64,000 nucleotides of DNA, taken from NCBI GenBank assembly GCA_017308375.1, contig JAFKEW010000059.1:1-64000 (forward strand), given 5' to 3'. Made by a program: the position numbers and the translations under genes. This document shows positions 11,246-20,351 of this stretch, in pieces (the first letter of the stretch is position 1; every line of letters starts with the position of its first letter). The stretch is from Alphaproteobacteria bacterium. Its GTDB lineage: Bacteria; Pseudomonadota; Alphaproteobacteria; Micropepsales; Micropepsaceae. The notes under the pieces are model-generated. The model saw nothing but the letters and a program-made list of their open reading frames with translations, was not told where the DNA came from and did not search any database.

Positions 11246-13513
11246 ATGCCCAATATCAAAAAACCCTCGTTTACCCAGGAAGAAGTGCTTGCTTTCCACA
11301 CCAACGGCAAGCCGGGAAAGATCGAGATTTCCCCCACCAAGCCGATGGCGACCCAGCGTGATCTGAGCCTGGCCTATAGCCCGGGCGTGGCCGTGCCGGT
11401 CCGGGTGATCGCGGAGCGGCCAGACGCCGCTTATGACTACACCGCCAAGGGCAATCTGGTGGCGGTGATTTCCAACGGCACCGCGATTCTCGGCCTGGGC
11501 GATCTGGGGGCGCTGGCCTCCAAGCCGGTGATGGAAGGCAAGGCGGTTCTGTTCAAGCGTTTTGCCGATGTGGACGCGATCGACATCGAGGTGGATACCA
11601 CCGATGTCGATGCCTTCATCAATTGCGTGCGCTATCTGGGGCCGACCTTCGGCGGCATCAATCTGGAAGACATCAAGGCGCCGGACTGCTTCGTGATCGA
11701 GGAGCGGCTGCGCGAACTGATGGACATTCCGGTGTTCCACGACGATCAGCACGGCACCGCGATCATCTCCGCGGCCGGTGTGATCAACGCACTCGACATG
11801 ACGGGGCGCAAACTCAGCGACATCAAGGTGGTGGTGAACGGCGCGGGCTCTGCGGGGATCGCCTGTCTCGAACTTCTGAAAGCCATGGGACTGCCGAATG
11901 AGAACGCGATCCTGTGCGATTCCAAGGGCGTGATCTATCGCGGCCGCACCAGCGGCATGAACCAGTGGAAATCCGCCCACGCGGCGGAGACCAAGGACCG
12001 CACGCTGGAAGATGCGCTGAAAGGCTGTGACGTGTTCCTGGGCCTGTCGGTGAAGGACGCGGTGACGCCGGAAATGGTGAAAACCATGAACAAGGCGCCG
12101 ATCATCTTCGCGATGGCCAACCCCGATCCCGAAATCACGCCGGAAGCGGCGAAGGAAGCGCGCGCCGACGCCATCATCGCCACCGGACGCAGCGATTATC
12201 CCAACCAGGTGAACAACGTCCTGGGCTTTCCTTACATCTTCCGCGGCGCGCTGGACGTGCGTGCCACCACCATCAACGAAGCGATGAAGATCGCGGCCGT
12301 ACACGCATTGGCCGAACTGGCGCGCGAGGATGTGCCCGATGAAGTGGCACTGGCCTATCGCGGTGCGCGGCCGACATATGGCCCGGACTACATCATTCCG
12401 GTGCCGTTCGACCCGCGCCTGATCAGCCGTGTGTCGTCCGCGGTTGCGGAAGCTGCGGTCGAATCGGGCGTCGCGCGGCGCGAAATCAAGGACCCGGATT
12501 CCTATCGCTATCAGCTTTCCGCCCGCCTCGACCCGTCGGCGATGCTGTTCCAGACCATCACCGCCAGCGTGCGCGCCAACCCGAAGCGGGTGGTGTTCGC
12601 CGAAGGCGAAGAGGAATCGGTGATCCGGGCCGCGGCCGCGTTCCAGAACTCCGGCCTGGGCAAGGCGATCCTGGTCGGCCGTTCGGAAGTGATCAAGGAA
12701 CGCATCCGTGCCACCGGCATGGATGAGAATGCACTGGAAGTGCGCGTTCCCGCCTCGGCCCGGCAGGCGTCGCCTTATGTCGACCTTTTGTACAAACGGC
12801 TGCAACGGCGCGGCGCGCTTTATCGCGACTGTGTGCGGATGGTGGCCAACGACCGCAACATCTATGCCAGTTGTCTTCTGGCGGCAGGCGATGCCGACGC
12901 GATGGTCACCGGCGTCACTCGCAGCTATTCGGTGGCGCTGAACGATATCCGTACCGTGTTCGATGCGCCGAAGGGGCAGCGGCCGATCGGCGTCATCCTG
13001 ACCTTTGCCAAGGGCCGGGTGGTTTATGTGGCCGACACCAGCGTGCACGAAATGCCGACCGCGGCGGAACTGGCCGACATCGCGGTCCAGACGGCCGGCG
13101 TCGCACGGCGCTTCGGCCATACGCCACGCGTGGCGCTTCTGGCTTCGACCACATTCGGCTTTCCCCGCAGCGAGCGCAGCGAACGCATTATCGAAGCGGT
13201 GAAGATGCTGGATTCGCGCGGCGTCGATTTCGAATATGACGGCGAAATGGCGGTGGATGTAGCACTGGACAAGGAACGGATGGCAGCCCTTTATCCGTTC
13301 TGCCGCCTGAGCGATGCCGCCAATGTGCTGATCATGCCGGCGGTTCACTCGGCCTCCATCTCCACCAGATTGCTGCAGCAGGTGGGCGCAGTCAGCGTGA
13401 TCGGCCCGCTTTTGGTCGGGCTGGAGCGTTCGATCCAGATCGCGCCGCTGAACGCGAAGATGAGCGAGATCTTCAACACCGCGGTGATCGCGGCCTATGA
13501 CATCAACCGGTAA
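11246..13513 (+). CDS. maeB: NADP-dependent malic enzyme with phosphotransacetylase-like domain
   Basis: A 755-residue enzyme that oxidatively decarboxylates malate to pyruvate with NADP. The N-terminal malic domain ([27 protein letters not shown]) and the NAD(P)-binding domain ([13 protein letters not shown]) are followed from about residue 440 by a C-terminal phosphotransacetylase-like domain ([13 protein letters not shown]), the standard MaeB architecture. ATG 11246 (MPNIKK) is preferred over a TTG seven codons upstream. It is divergent from mutS. Confidence 0.96.
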   Translation: MPNIKKPSFTQEEVLAFHTNGKPGKIEISPTKPMATQRDLSLAYSPGVAVPVRVIAERPDAAYDYTAKGNLVAVISNGTAILGLGDLGALASKPVMEGKAVLFKRFADVDAIDIEVDTTDVDAFINCVRYLGPTFGGINLEDIKAPDCFVIEERLRELMDIPVFHDDQHGTAIISAAGVINALDMTGRKLSDIKVVVNGAGSAGIACLELLKAMGLPNENAILCDSKGVIYRGRTSGMNQWKSAHAAETKDRTLEDALKGCDVFLGLSVKDAVTPEMVKTMNKAPIIFAMANPDPEITPEAAKEARADAIIATGRSDYPNQVNNVLGFPYIFRGALDVRATTINEAMKIAAVHALAELAREDVPDEVALAYRGARPTYGPDYIIPVPFDPRLISRVSSAVAEAAVESGVARREIKDPDSYRYQLSARLDPSAMLFQTITASVRANPKRVVFAEGEEESVIRAAAAFQNSGLGKAILVGRSEVIKERIRATGMDENALEVRVPASARQASPYVDLLYKRLQRRGALYRDCVRMVANDRNIYASCLLAAGDADAMVTGVTRSYSVALNDIRTVFDAPKGQRPIGVILTFAKGRVVYVADTSVHEMPTAAELADIAVQTAGVARRFGHTPRVALLASTTFGFPRSERSERIIEAVKMLDSRGVDFEYDGEMAVDVALDKERMAALYPFCRLSDAANVLIMPAVHSASISTRLLQQVGAVSVIGPLLVGLERSIQIAPLNAKMSEIFNTAVIAAYDINR

Positions 13514-13566
13514 GCGGCAGAGGCCGGCACGTCTGCTGCTTCCGGGCGGAGGAGTGTGGAGCATCG

Positions 13567-14988
13567 ATGGATACCGGAAAACTCACGCGCTTCATGGAAC
13601 GCATCTGGGACGATGACATCGTTCCGGCACTGACCGATTACATCCGCATCCCGAACAAATCGCCCGCCTTCGACCCCGAATGGGCTGCGCATGGCCATAT
13701 GGAAAAAGCCGTCGCGCTGTTTGCGGACTGGGCGCGCGCGAGACTTGGTGCGCTTCCGGGTGCCAGTCTCGAAATTGTGCATCTTGAGGGGCGGACCCCG
13801 CTTATCTTTATCGACGTGCCGGGCAATGGGCCGGGCAAGGTCCTGCTTTATGGCCACCTCGACAAACAGCCTGAGATGGCGGGATGGGCGGATGGTACCG
13901 GACCGTGGACGCCGGTCCTGAAGGACGGCAAGCTTTATGGGCGCGGCGGGGCCGACGATGGCTATGCCATGTTCGCAAGTCTTTCGGCCCTCCTTGCACT
14001 TACCGAACAGAATATCGCCCGCCCCCATTGCGTAATTGTGATCGAGGCTTGCGAAGAATCGGGCAGTACCGATTTGCCCGCCTATATCGATCATCTGGCG
14101 GATCGCATCGGCACGCCGTCGCTGGTCGTCTGTCTTGATTCCGGTTGTGGCGATTATGAGCGGCTGTGGCTGACCACATCGTTGCGCGGCATCGCGATGG
14201 GCACATTGACCGTGCGCGTGCTGGGCGAAGGGGTGCATTCCGGCGATGCGTCTGGCATCGTGCCATCATCCTTCCGCATCGCGCGCAGCCTTGTTTCGCG
14301 GATCGAGGATGAAGCAAGCGGCGCGATCAAACTGCCCGGGCTTCACGTCCAGATTCCGCCGGGCCGGATCGAACAGGCAAAACAATCCGCCACGGTTCTG
14401 GGCGATGCCATCTTCACCAAAATGCCCTTCGCCGGTACCACAAAACCGATGGCCGGCGATCTGCCAGAACTAGTGCTGAACCGGACCTGGCGGCCGCAAC
14501 TGGCGATCACCGGCATGGCCGGATATCCGGCGCCGGAGAACGCAGGCAATGTGCTGTTGCCGTTCACCACGCTGAAACTTTCCATGCGGCTGCCGCCAAC
14601 CTGCGATGCGCAGGCCGCGGTCACGGCGATGAAAGAAACGCTCGAAACCGTGCACCCTTATGGCGCGGAGGTGGTGTTCGATGCCGAAGGCGGGCAGAGC
14701 GGCTGGAACGCGCCGCCGCTTGCGCCATGGCTGGAGCGCGCCGTGCAGCGCGCTTCGCAGGATCATTTCGGCAATCCACCGGCCTATATGGGGGAGGGCG
14801 GCAGCATTCCGTTCATGGCCATGCTGGGCGAAAAATTCCCCGGAACCCAGTTTGTGGTGACGGGCGTTTTGGGACCGCATTCAAACGCGCATGGCCCCAA
14901 TGAATTCCTGCATCTCGCCATGGCGCGAAAGGTTTCGGCCGCCATCGCATCCATTCTGGCGGCCTATTGTGATGAAGGACCGCGCTGA
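13567..14988 (+). CDS. M20 family metallopeptidase (dipeptidase-like)
   Basis: A 473-residue zinc peptidase of the M20/ArgE/DapE/CNDP superfamily. Metal and catalytic motifs are LLYGHLDKQPE (HxD), GRGGADDGYAM, EACEESGS (catalytic EE), a dimerisation-domain segment GEGVHSGDASG, and the terminal PHSNAHGPNEF His. The length and motif spacing resemble peptidase-M20 dipeptidases of the carnosinase type. GGAGGAG lies upstream of the ATG. It is followed 72 bp later by ydbH on the same strand. Confidence 0.92.
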   Translation: MDTGKLTRFMERIWDDDIVPALTDYIRIPNKSPAFDPEWAAHGHMEKAVALFADWARARLGALPGASLEIVHLEGRTPLIFIDVPGNGPGKVLLYGHLDKQPEMAGWADGTGPWTPVLKDGKLYGRGGADDGYAMFASLSALLALTEQNIARPHCVIVIEACEESGSTDLPAYIDHLADRIGTPSLVVCLDSGCGDYERLWLTTSLRGIAMGTLTVRVLGEGVHSGDASGIVPSSFRIARSLVSRIEDEASGAIKLPGLHVQIPPGRIEQAKQSATVLGDAIFTKMPFAGTTKPMAGDLPELVLNRTWRPQLAITGMAGYPAPENAGNVLLPFTTLKLSMRLPPTCDAQAAVTAMKETLETVHPYGAEVVFDAEGGQSGWNAPPLAPWLERAVQRASQDHFGNPPAYMGEGGSIPFMAMLGEKFPGTQFVVTGVLGPHSNAHGPNEFLHLAMARKVSAAIASILAAYCDEGPR

Positions 14989-15060
14989 AACCGCTATCGC
15001 CACATCGTCGCCTTGAAAACCGCCAACAGTTGAAGCGCCTTTCCTGCCGCCGGAGGCAGT

Positions 15061-18000
15061 GTGTCACCTGAAGTTCCCGCAGAGAGCAAGAGAGAGAGCA
15101 AGAGAGAACACAGCGGCTGGTCGCGCGTGCTGGTGATCATACTCGCCGTCATTCTGGCGTTGCTAATCGTCCTGTCGCTGGGGCGGAACTATATCGCGAG
15201 CCGCGTTGCGGAATTTTATCTGGCACGCAAGGGCATCGCTTCCGAAATCGACATCAGCCAGTTCGACTGGGGTGCCATCGATGCGCGTGTGCGCCTTGGC
15301 CCGTCGCTGGCGCCCGATCTGACCATCGAACGGCTGCACATCTGGCTTGGCGGCGACCATTTTGTGCCGGACATCGAATCCATCGAAATGACGGAGCCCA
15401 GGCTTCGCATCCACTTCGACGGCAAACAGGTTTCCTTTGGTGCACTGGACCGGCTGCTGGCCGTCTTCACAAAGCCATCGGCGGCAGAACCGGCCGGCAC
15501 TGCCGGTGGAGCAGTGCCGCCGCCGCGCAAGCCGCTGGGCATTTCATTCGAAAATGCGCGGCTGACCATTGAGACGCCCGCGGGCAATGTGGTCGCCGCC
15601 GGCACCGGTGCGTTTATCGGCACACAGATTCGCAACCTCAGAGCCAGCATCCAGCCCGCGCAATTGCGCAGCCGGCATTTTACGGCCGACATCTTGGCCG
15701 GCCGGATCGAGGGCCGCGCCAATGGCAAGACCTCCGATCTTGAAATCGCACTGGGCGCAAAACGCATCGCCTATCAAGGCAAATGGCATGCAAGCACGTT
15801 GAGCGGCAGCGTCAGCCTTCAGCGTGCCACATGGCAGAATGCGCGTTTCACTGCCGCTTCCATGGCGTTGCGGCTGAACACACAGGATGCCGAAACCCCG
15901 GATGCCGCGGCGAAGACCGCACAACTCTCTCTCAAGGCCAGCGACGTTCGCGGCAACGCATTGCGCGGCACGCTCGATGCCACCATGGCATCGGATGTGA
16001 ATTTAACGGCCTCGGAAGCACGGTTCGATCAATCCCGCGCCAAAAAACTGGTGGTAAACGCACACTCCGGCGCAGCACAGCTTGGCTATGCCAATTCCGG
16101 CTGGGGTGTATCCGGCCCACTTGCGCTTCACGTCAATCTTGCGGCGGCAAACACCGTCGCGAGCGGCCACGACATTTCTGCGGCACGCGCAGATGTGCAG
16201 ATGAAAGGCACCGGCGGCTGGATCAACGGCACGGCGAGTGCCGATCTGATCGGCACCATCACGGCCGAAGGCGGCATCACAAACGGGCGCAGCCTGGCGC
16301 GGCAGATTCCACTGGCCGGAAGCGATCCGGCCATGGTGCGTGCGCTCACCCGCGCGCTGACGCGGTTCACGGTCGATGCACCGGAGCTGCATCTTACCTA
16401 TATGCCGGAACGCAAGGCGATTACGGTCAAGGTGCCGTCAATACTGAAAAGCACAAGCGGTGCCACAATCCGCTTTGCACCGAATGGCGAGGCCGGGTTT
16501 GTGGAAGGCGAGAACGGCCGCTGGCGCGGCGCCTTCACACTGGAAACGCAAGGTGGCGGATTGCCGGTGATCGCCTTGAACATGGCGGATTTCACGCTGC
16601 GAACGGATCAGGCCGCCATGCCGCTGGAAGCCGCACTGCATCTGCGCCTGAAAGCCAATTGGCAAACCTTTCATGGCATCGCACTCGATACGATGGGGCA
16701 TTTGAGCGGTGCCTCCGGCGTTCTGCATTTTGTGCCCGAAGGCTGTGCGGCGGTTGGGCTTGACCATTACGAGAGCGGCGGCAAACCGATGGTCAGTGCC
16801 CTGAAAAGCCAGTTCTGCGCGGCCGATGCCCTGCCGCTTCTGACCACGGATCATGGACAATGGAAAGTCGCCGGACGCTGGAACAACGCGAAACTTCGTC
16901 TCGACCGCGCCACGGCCAATGCCATGAGCGCCACAGGCCGGTTGGCAATCAGCGGCAATCAGGCAGGCATGGAAAACGGCGCCGCGCAATCCAATGCGAT
17001 AACCCTGACCGATACGGCCAGCGCAAAGCGCTTTGCCCCGATGGCCGTGCGCATGAAAGCGGCACTGGTGCATGGCACATGGCGCGGCACCGCCCATATC
17101 GCGGCAAAAGAAACGAGGACCAACATTGCCAGTGTCGCCTTTCACCACAACATGAAGACAAGTGTGGGCGGCGCGACGGTCGCGGCCCAAGACATCGCCT
17201 TTGCACCAGACAAACTGCAGCCCGAAAACCTTTCGCCGCTGCTCGCCAAGCTGACGCGCGCGAAAGGCAGCGCGGATTTCACCGGGCAAGTTTCCTGGAC
17301 GGCGAATGCGCAGAAAAGCCAGGGCACACTGCGCGCGGACGGGCTGGACGTTACCGGCCCGCTTGGCGCGATGCGCGATGTCAAACTGCATATCGATTTC
17401 ACCTCGCTTCTGCCGATGCTCACCGCGCCGGCACAAAGCTTTTCTGCCGCCAGCGCCGATTGGTTGTTGCCGCTTTCCAACATTCAGGCGAATTTCCGCC
17501 TGATGGCCGACGGCATCCACTTGAACAGCGCCAGCGCGCTGACCGGCGGTGGAGAGATCAGCCTTTCGTCGCTGACCCTTCCCTACGGACCCGGATCGAC
17601 GATGACGGGAACGGTGGAACTGGCCCATGTCAATCTGAACGCGCTGATCGCCGCGTCCAACCTTCAGGACAAAGTGACTTTGGATGTGCCGGTGACCGGT
17701 ACGATTCCGTTCTCTCTCGGCCCGGCCGGTATCCGGCTGCATAACGGACAACTGCAATCGGACAATCAGGGCCGGCTTGCCATTTCACGCAGCGTCTGGA
17801 CCGGGACCGATGCGGGACCGCCCGATGCCCTGCACGATCTCGCCTATCAGGCGATGGAAAATCTCTCGATCGACGAGATGGATGCGGTGCTGAACAGCCT
17901 GCCGAACGGGCGGCTGGGCATCCTGTTCCACGTCAAGGGCCGCAACGACCCTGCCGTGGGGCAGGAGGCGCGCATCGGGCTGATTCCGCTTGTCCGTGGT

Positions 18001-18126
18001 GAGGTGTTGCAGGAGCCTCTGCCACTGCCGAAAGGCACGCCGGTCAACCTGACCCTCGACACCTCCCTTAATTTTGACGAACTTCTGCACGCATATCAGG
18101 GCGTGTTCGGCGGCGGAAACGATTGA
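15061..18126 (+). CDS. ydbH: YdbH-family envelope protein (AsmA-like lipid-bridge family)
   Basis: A 1021-residue protein with a single N-terminal membrane anchor (about residues 20-42) and a long beta-rich periplasmic region. The C-terminal part (NLSIDEMDAVLNSLPNGRLGI, GRNDP, then a PLPLPKGTPVNLTLDTSLNF tail) matches the YdbH / 'dicarboxylate transport' domain. In E. coli YdbH works with the lipoprotein YnbE in phospholipid transport between membranes, with YdbL as accessory protein. The start is GTG with GGAGG 5 nt upstream. Its normal partners lie 7.7 kb away at 25829-26477, separated by an accessory block. The last 25 codons have a diverged copy at 25710-25784. Confidence 0.82.
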   Translation: MSPEVPAESKRESKREHSGWSRVLVIILAVILALLIVLSLGRNYIASRVAEFYLARKGIASEIDISQFDWGAIDARVRLGPSLAPDLTIERLHIWLGGDHFVPDIESIEMTEPRLRIHFDGKQVSFGALDRLLAVFTKPSAAEPAGTAGGAVPPPRKPLGISFENARLTIETPAGNVVAAGTGAFIGTQIRNLRASIQPAQLRSRHFTADILAGRIEGRANGKTSDLEIALGAKRIAYQGKWHASTLSGSVSLQRATWQNARFTAASMALRLNTQDAETPDAAAKTAQLSLKASDVRGNALRGTLDATMASDVNLTASEARFDQSRAKKLVVNAHSGAAQLGYANSGWGVSGPLALHVNLAAANTVASGHDISAARADVQMKGTGGWINGTASADLIGTITAEGGITNGRSLARQIPLAGSDPAMVRALTRALTRFTVDAPELHLTYMPERKAITVKVPSILKSTSGATIRFAPNGEAGFVEGENGRWRGAFTLETQGGGLPVIALNMADFTLRTDQAAMPLEAALHLRLKANWQTFHGIALDTMGHLSGASGVLHFVPEGCAAVGLDHYESGGKPMVSALKSQFCAADALPLLTTDHGQWKVAGRWNNAKLRLDRATANAMSATGRLAISGNQAGMENGAAQSNAITLTDTASAKRFAPMAVRMKAALVHGTWRGTAHIAAKETRTNIASVAFHHNMKTSVGGATVAAQDIAFAPDKLQPENLSPLLAKLTRAKGSADFTGQVSWTANAQKSQGTLRADGLDVTGPLGAMRDVKLHIDFTSLLPMLTAPAQSFSAASADWLLPLSNIQANFRLMADGIHLNSASALTGGGEISLSSLTLPYGPGSTMTGTVELAHVNLNALIAASNLQDKVTLDVPVTGTIPFSLGPAGIRLHNGQLQSDNQGRLAISRSVWTGTDAGPPDALHDLAYQAMENLSIDEMDAVLNSLPNGRLGILFHVKGRNDPAVGQEARIGLIPLVRGEVLQEPLPLPKGTPVNLTLDTSLNFDELLHAYQGVFGGGND

Positions 18127-18154
18127 ACGGATCACCTCACCGGCGAACCGGCCA

Positions 18155-19060
18155 TCAGCCCGCCACCGGCACATCCTGCTGCGGATTTTTAGCCATACGA
18201 ACGGCCATGCCCCAGAATTTCTCAAACAGCTCCGAATGCACATTGCGCCGCCGCAGAAGCTGAAACTTCACCGTGTGGGTGCAATTGTCGATCGGACGTT
18301 TGATACCGCCGGCGATGCTGTTGGGTGACCAGGCCGGTGCAAAAGAAATCGCATCATAGGCCTCCAGGCGGCTGGTATAGCTGAAATGGCGGACTTCGAT
18401 GAAGCGTCCGGTATGCTCCGTCAGCATTCCGAATATCTGGTCGTAGAGCCCCCTGTTCAGCTCCCGCGGGAAGACCGTAACGCTGCGTCCGGCAACGTCG
18501 TCCAGGGCGACGCTGGATTTGGCGGCCAACGGATCTTTCGGCGGCAGAATGATTTCAACCCTGGCTTCAACCAGGGTTGTGGCATCGAGATCCATTTCAT
18601 CGATAGGCCCGGCCGAGAACAGACCGTCGAGATCGCCGTCCATCAAATCGATCCGCAACTGGCTGAGATCGCCAGTGCAGATTTCAAGCTTCACTTCCGG
18701 ATAGACATCGCTGAAGGCATCGAACAGATGCACCCGCTCGTGCACATAAAGCGCGAAGAACGGTACACCGATGCGTAGTTTGTGCGGATTTTCCCGCGCC
18801 AGAATATTGGCAAGCGAGACCGTGGCGTCAACTTCGCGCGCCATCAGCCGGGCCCGCGTCAGAAGGCGCTGACCTTTCAGGGTCAACTTGACCTGGCGTG
18901 TGGTGCGGGCAAAGAGCTGGAAACCGAGTTGAGCTTCCAGCTTTGCGATCTGCCGCGACAGCCAGGGCTGGGCGATATTCAGGCGGTCCGCAGCCTTGCG
19001 ATAGGACAATTCATCGGCCACCGCCACAAACGCCAACAACTGGTTCACATCAACCTTCAT
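18155..19060 (-). CDS. LysR-family transcriptional regulator
   Basis: A 301-residue LTTR with an N-terminal winged HTH (VNQLLAFVAVADELSYRKAADRL then QPWLSRQIAKLEAQLG) and a C-terminal effector-binding domain. The ATG at 19060 is preferred over an in-frame GTG two codons upstream because AGG is correctly spaced. It is the last gene of the minus-strand block, 105 bp downstream of the OYE gene, so it is transcribed away from ydbH's end and likely controls the block; the effector is unknown. Confidence 0.92.
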   Translation of the reverse strand: MKVDVNQLLAFVAVADELSYRKAADRLNIAQPWLSRQIAKLEAQLGFQLFARTTRQVKLTLKGQRLLTRARLMAREVDATVSLANILARENPHKLRIGVPFFALYVHERVHLFDAFSDVYPEVKLEICTGDLSQLRIDLMDGDLDGLFSAGPIDEMDLDATTLVEARVEIILPPKDPLAAKSSVALDDVAGRSVTVFPRELNRGLYDQIFGMLTEHTGRFIEVRHFSYTSRLEAYDAISFAPAWSPNSIAGGIKRPIDNCTHTVKFQLLRRRNVHSELFEKFWGMAVRMAKNPQQDVPVAG

Positions 19061-19165
19061 GGACACCTGACCCGCAGAAATGGAGGTCAGAATAATTTCC
19101 GCGGCGCGGAAAGCCAGCCGCCGATAAAGCTGTCCGGCTGCCGAAACAGGGTTCGGGCCTGCCCG

Positions 19166-20275
19166 TCATGCAGATTTTGGCGGAAGGGAATAATTTTTCA
19201 GGACGGTCGTTCCACGAATTTCAACCGTCGTCAGGCTTTCCCGCATATCGCCAAACCGCTTATTCCGCAGCTTGTTGACCCATTCCGGATCGATCAGAAC
19301 GGCGCGGCCGACCGCCACCATATCGAAATCACCGCGATCAAACCGGCGTACCAGTTCGTTCACACCCTCCTCACCGGTGCTGTGGGCCAGCACACCGGCA
19401 AAGCTGCTGTGCATGTCAACATCGAGCCCGACGCTGCCGACCGCGATTGTGGGCAGACCCGAAAGCCGCCTGACCCAGCCGGCATAACCAAGATCGGACC
19501 CTTCAAACTCCGGCTCCCAGAAACGCCGGGCGGAGGCATGCAGAATATCGATGCCGGCTTCCTTCAACGGCAGAAGAAATGCCCGCAATGCGTCAGGTGT
19601 GGCGAATGGCTTCGCCTGATAGAGGTTGGCTTTCCATTGCGAGATTCGCATTCCGACCGGAAAATCCTCACCCACCGCGGCGCGGACTGCGCGGATCACC
19701 TCCAGCCCGAACCGCATGCGCCCCGCAAGATCACCACCATACTCATCCGTCCGCTGGTTGCTGGCCGGATAGAAGAACTGATCGATCAGGTGGCCATGGG
19801 CGCCATGAAGTTCCACCCCCGAAAAGCCAAGTTTCCGGGCGACATCGGCGGAATAGGCATAAAGATCGATGATCTCTGCAATCTGTTCGCGTGACATCGC
19901 CTGACCGCGGAGTTCACCCGCGGCGGTATAGCCCGAAGGCCCGTAGCCGCCCTCGCGATTGGCCCCTTCGTGCCACAATTGCAGGAAGATCTGCCCGCCG
20001 GATTCCCTTACGGCATCGGTACAGCGCCGCCAACCGTCATAAGCAGCCGGAAACAGGCGCGCATAGGGGCTGAAGGTGGACCAGTGATCCATCGTCGTAC
20101 CCTGGGTGACAATCAGCCCGACGCCACCTTTGACCCGGTCACGATAATCCTCAGCGTGCGCCGGACTTGGAATGAAGTCGTCGGGCTTGTGCCGCTGCAT
20201 CGGCGCCATCACGAAGCGATTGCGGATGGTGCACCCTCTGATGGTCAAAGGCGTGAACAGTGTCTCGAAACCCAT
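19166..20275 (-). CDS. NADH:flavin oxidoreductase, old yellow enzyme family
   Basis: A 369-residue FMN-dependent TIM-barrel ene-reductase-like enzyme. Motifs: LFTPLTIRGCTIRNRFVMAP at the N-terminus, the substrate-binding HGAHGHLIDQFFYPASNQR block typical of OYE enzymes, and DMVAVGRAVLIDPEW near the C-terminus for FMN phosphate binding. The frame is open far upstream, but the ATG at 20275 has AGGA 7 nt away. Probable role: reduction of an activated C=C bond in a compound handled by this cluster (inference). Confidence 0.9.
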   Translation of the reverse strand: MGFETLFTPLTIRGCTIRNRFVMAPMQRHKPDDFIPSPAHAEDYRDRVKGGVGLIVTQGTTMDHWSTFSPYARLFPAAYDGWRRCTDAVRESGGQIFLQLWHEGANREGGYGPSGYTAAGELRGQAMSREQIAEIIDLYAYSADVARKLGFSGVELHGAHGHLIDQFFYPASNQRTDEYGGDLAGRMRFGLEVIRAVRAAVGEDFPVGMRISQWKANLYQAKPFATPDALRAFLLPLKEAGIDILHASARRFWEPEFEGSDLGYAGWVRRLSGLPTIAVGSVGLDVDMHSSFAGVLAHSTGEEGVNELVRRFDRGDFDMVAVGRAVLIDPEWVNKLRNKRFGDMRESLTTVEIRGTTVLKNYSLPPKSA

Positions 20276-20351
20276 GGGAATTCCTTTCACGAACAGGATC
20301 GCCGCCTGAAGGAAAACGTGCGCGCCACAATAAAATGACGCGCACGCACCA

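Noticed and set aside
11138..13564. An 808-codon minus-strand frame over maeB
   Set aside because: It is the antisense shadow of a complete, conserved malic enzyme.
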